NCBI RefSeq assembly: GCF_008369105.1
Contig: NZ_VINQ01000003.1
Coordinates: 312,724-376,723, forward strand
Length of the DNA stretch: 64,000 bases
Source of the DNA: Aquicoccus porphyridii
GTDB lineage: Bacteria > Pseudomonadota > Alphaproteobacteria > Rhodobacterales > Rhodobacteraceae
Direction of reading: 5' to 3'
Shown: in pieces, positions 63,801 to 64,000 of the stretch
Layout of the letters: each line of letters starts with the position of its first letter
Position numbering within the stretch: the stretch's first letter is position 1
Notes under the pieces: generated by a model
What the model saw: the letters and a program-made list of their open reading frames with translations, nothing else
Told to the model about the DNA's origin: nothing
The model's database searches: none
Made by a program: the position numbers and the translations under genes

Positions 63801-63875
63801 GCCCAGCAGGATGATAAGCAGGCCCAGAACAGTCGAGGCGACAGGCCGCTTGATGAACAGGTCAGACAGGCTCAT
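60804..63875 (-). CDS. RND-family efflux pump (AcrB/HAE1 type)
   Basis: A 1,023-residue inner-membrane efflux pump with twelve spans and two large periplasmic loops. Landmarks are the start FIKRPVASTVLGLLIILLGLQGMFNL, the proton-relay aspartates in LAIGLVVDDAIIVVENVQRH, the GAVFISGIVALTISPMMAARLL segment and the closing half TKHGILLVEFANQLRRERGLSRAEGI. Such pumps take up hydrophobic drugs or metabolites in the periplasm and expel them through a TolC-like channel using an adaptor protein. The adaptor gene lies upstream on the same strand and overlaps by four bases. No outer-membrane channel gene is visible in the window. Confidence 0.95.
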   Translation of the reverse strand: MSLSDLFIKRPVASTVLGLLIILLGLQGMFNLQTRQYPEVDETVITVTTVYPGASADLIQGFVTSPIAAAVATSEGVDYVTTVSRPSASVVTVQMRLGENPDTALTEVMSKVQQVRSRLPRDAEDPSIVKGTGQTFATMYLGVQNPAMTPEQVTEYIERVMVPRMSTIEGVAESQVLGGASYAMRVWVDPVRLAGQGLTASDVTAAINGSNFLAAPGRTRNELVTYAITMESTLQTPEEFGLLPISGSGDDLVRLHDVARIELAAESTDTIVNFNGEPGTFIGVFPTPSANPLDTSANVLAELPAIQDSLPEGMTVTLMYDATEQIAASINEVLRTIIEATLIVAVIILLFLGSIRSVMMPLVAIPLSLVGALFILFVMGYSINLLTLLAMVLAIGLVVDDAIIVVENVQRHIDDGLSPMQAAFTSMRELSTAIIAMMLTLIAVFLPLFFTGGLTGALFREFAVTLAGAVFISGIVALTISPMMAARLLKKGGENQFQKRLNSGFTRFEGWYERRLSSSLDYLPVTVLIVVVLMGVTGYLFVKTPSELAPEEDSGALFSFVNAPSYATSDYTQRYVDQMRDLTKDLPELDANFSITGFGGQTNSAIMLWAFDDWADRDRTQAEIQADLQARLAPVAGLQAFVFAPPSLPGAGGGLPISFVLQSTGDPSQVYEVAEQIRQEAQASGRFIVVQNSLNFDTTQLVIHIDRDRAAALNLRASEIGTTLALLVGEGSVSQFDRDSNSYDVILQAPQEYRDNPERLGEVYIRATTGDMVPLSAVIEVETRAAPASIEQFNQLNSATITALPIPGVSTGDGLAAIERIAAPLLPAGFFVDYSGQSRLEKSEGSTIVVAFALAIVVIYLVLAAQFESFRDPLIILMSVPLSIFGVVVPLNLGLGTLNIYTQVGLITLIGLITKHGILLVEFANQLRRERGLSRAEGIVASARQRLRPILMTTAATALGVVPLMTADGAGAAARFAMGLVIFAGITVGTLFTLFVVPAFYAMISRTELVVAPEEPEPTAPAS

Positions 63876-64000
63876 TCTTCCGCCTCGTCATCGGCCTGTG
63901 CATCGGCAAGAATTACTGGCGCGTTGTTGGACAGGCGATTCTGGCCGCTGGTCACCACTCTGTCACCGGCTGAGATACCTTCGCGGATTTCGATCATCCC
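63872..64000 (-). CDS. RND periplasmic adaptor (MFP), C-terminal part only
   Basis: Only the last 42 codons are in the window: MIEIREGISAGDRVVTSGQ, then RLSNNAPVILADAQADDEAEE and stop. The segment EGISAGDRVVTSGQNRL is the typical closing barrel strand of membrane-fusion adaptor proteins. Its TGA overlaps the ATG of the RND gene (ATGA), so the two are coupled. It links the inner-membrane pump with the outer-membrane channel. The gene continues beyond 64000. Confidence 0.88.
   Translation of the reverse strand, partial: GMIEIREGISAGDRVVTSGQNRLSNNAPVILADAQADDEAEE

Noticed and set aside
1..64000. CRISPR arrays, tRNA or rRNA genes, phage genes, integrases
   Set aside because: I looked through all gaps and saw no regularly spaced repeats, cloverleaf-like sequences, rRNA landmarks, or phage or integrase motifs; the repeats near lysE are not accompanied by a recombinase gene.

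Overview
The window looks like a chromosomal segment of a high-GC alphaproteobacterium of the Rhodobacterales (Roseobacter/Paracoccaceae type). This rests on uniformly GC-rich third codon positions, the block ybbN-like / LON domain / Trm112 / UbiH-like / amidase / aminotransferase / ftsK / lolA, a NasTS-controlled assimilatory nitrate operon, and the density of TRAP transporters. No rRNA, tRNA, CRISPR array or replication origin was seen. Genus and species cannot be fixed from the sequence alone.

Layout. 1-16 kb is mostly housekeeping: a thioredoxin-like co-chaperone, LON-domain protein, Trm112, a ubiquinone-pathway hydroxylase (-), amidase, class I aminotransferase, FtsK, LolA, a lytic transglycosylase lipoprotein (-), HspQ, rhodanese and gamma-glutamyltransferase-like protein (-), an RsbW/STAS partner-switch pair (-), a thiolase, an XRE-cupin regulator, a GFA-family protein and a LysE exporter. 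17-26 kb is accessory and dense in regulators: a PhyH oxygenase, back-to-back relics of an HxlR regulator and an SRPBCC gene, LysR with an FMN reductase and MFS pump, a second LysE exporter with a cupin protein beside a MarR regulator, an Lrp regulator divergent from a Gate-domain membrane protein, and a DUF899 relic. 26.2-37.9 kb is a complete nitrate assimilation unit: nasT, nasS, nrtA, nrtB, a fused double ATPase, nirB, nirD and nasA, followed by only the first codons of another gene.

The 3' end of the lysE gene at 16.4-17.0 kb reappears as a headless copy at 37.95-38.23 kb in the same orientation, about 95% identical. The whole 17-38 kb accessory and nitrate block therefore lies between direct repeats 21.1 kb apart. 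This is the most interesting structural feature in the window.

38.5-43.1 kb holds an S9 peptidase, mtaB and dapF (all -), then an IS5-type transposase relic. 43.8-60.6 kb is catabolic: LysR with an amidase and a TRAP transporter in the order M-P-Q; an amidohydrolase divergent from MarR with a fused TRAP permease and a TAXI binding protein; and a third TRAP system (Q-M-P, -) divergent from a GMC oxidoreductase and IclR. The window closes with an RND pump and the end of its adaptor (-). Several divergent promoters carry clean palindromes next to the regulator expected to bind them (XRE, LysR, MarR, Lrp, MarR, IclR). All functional statements come from reading motifs and family knowledge; no database search was run.
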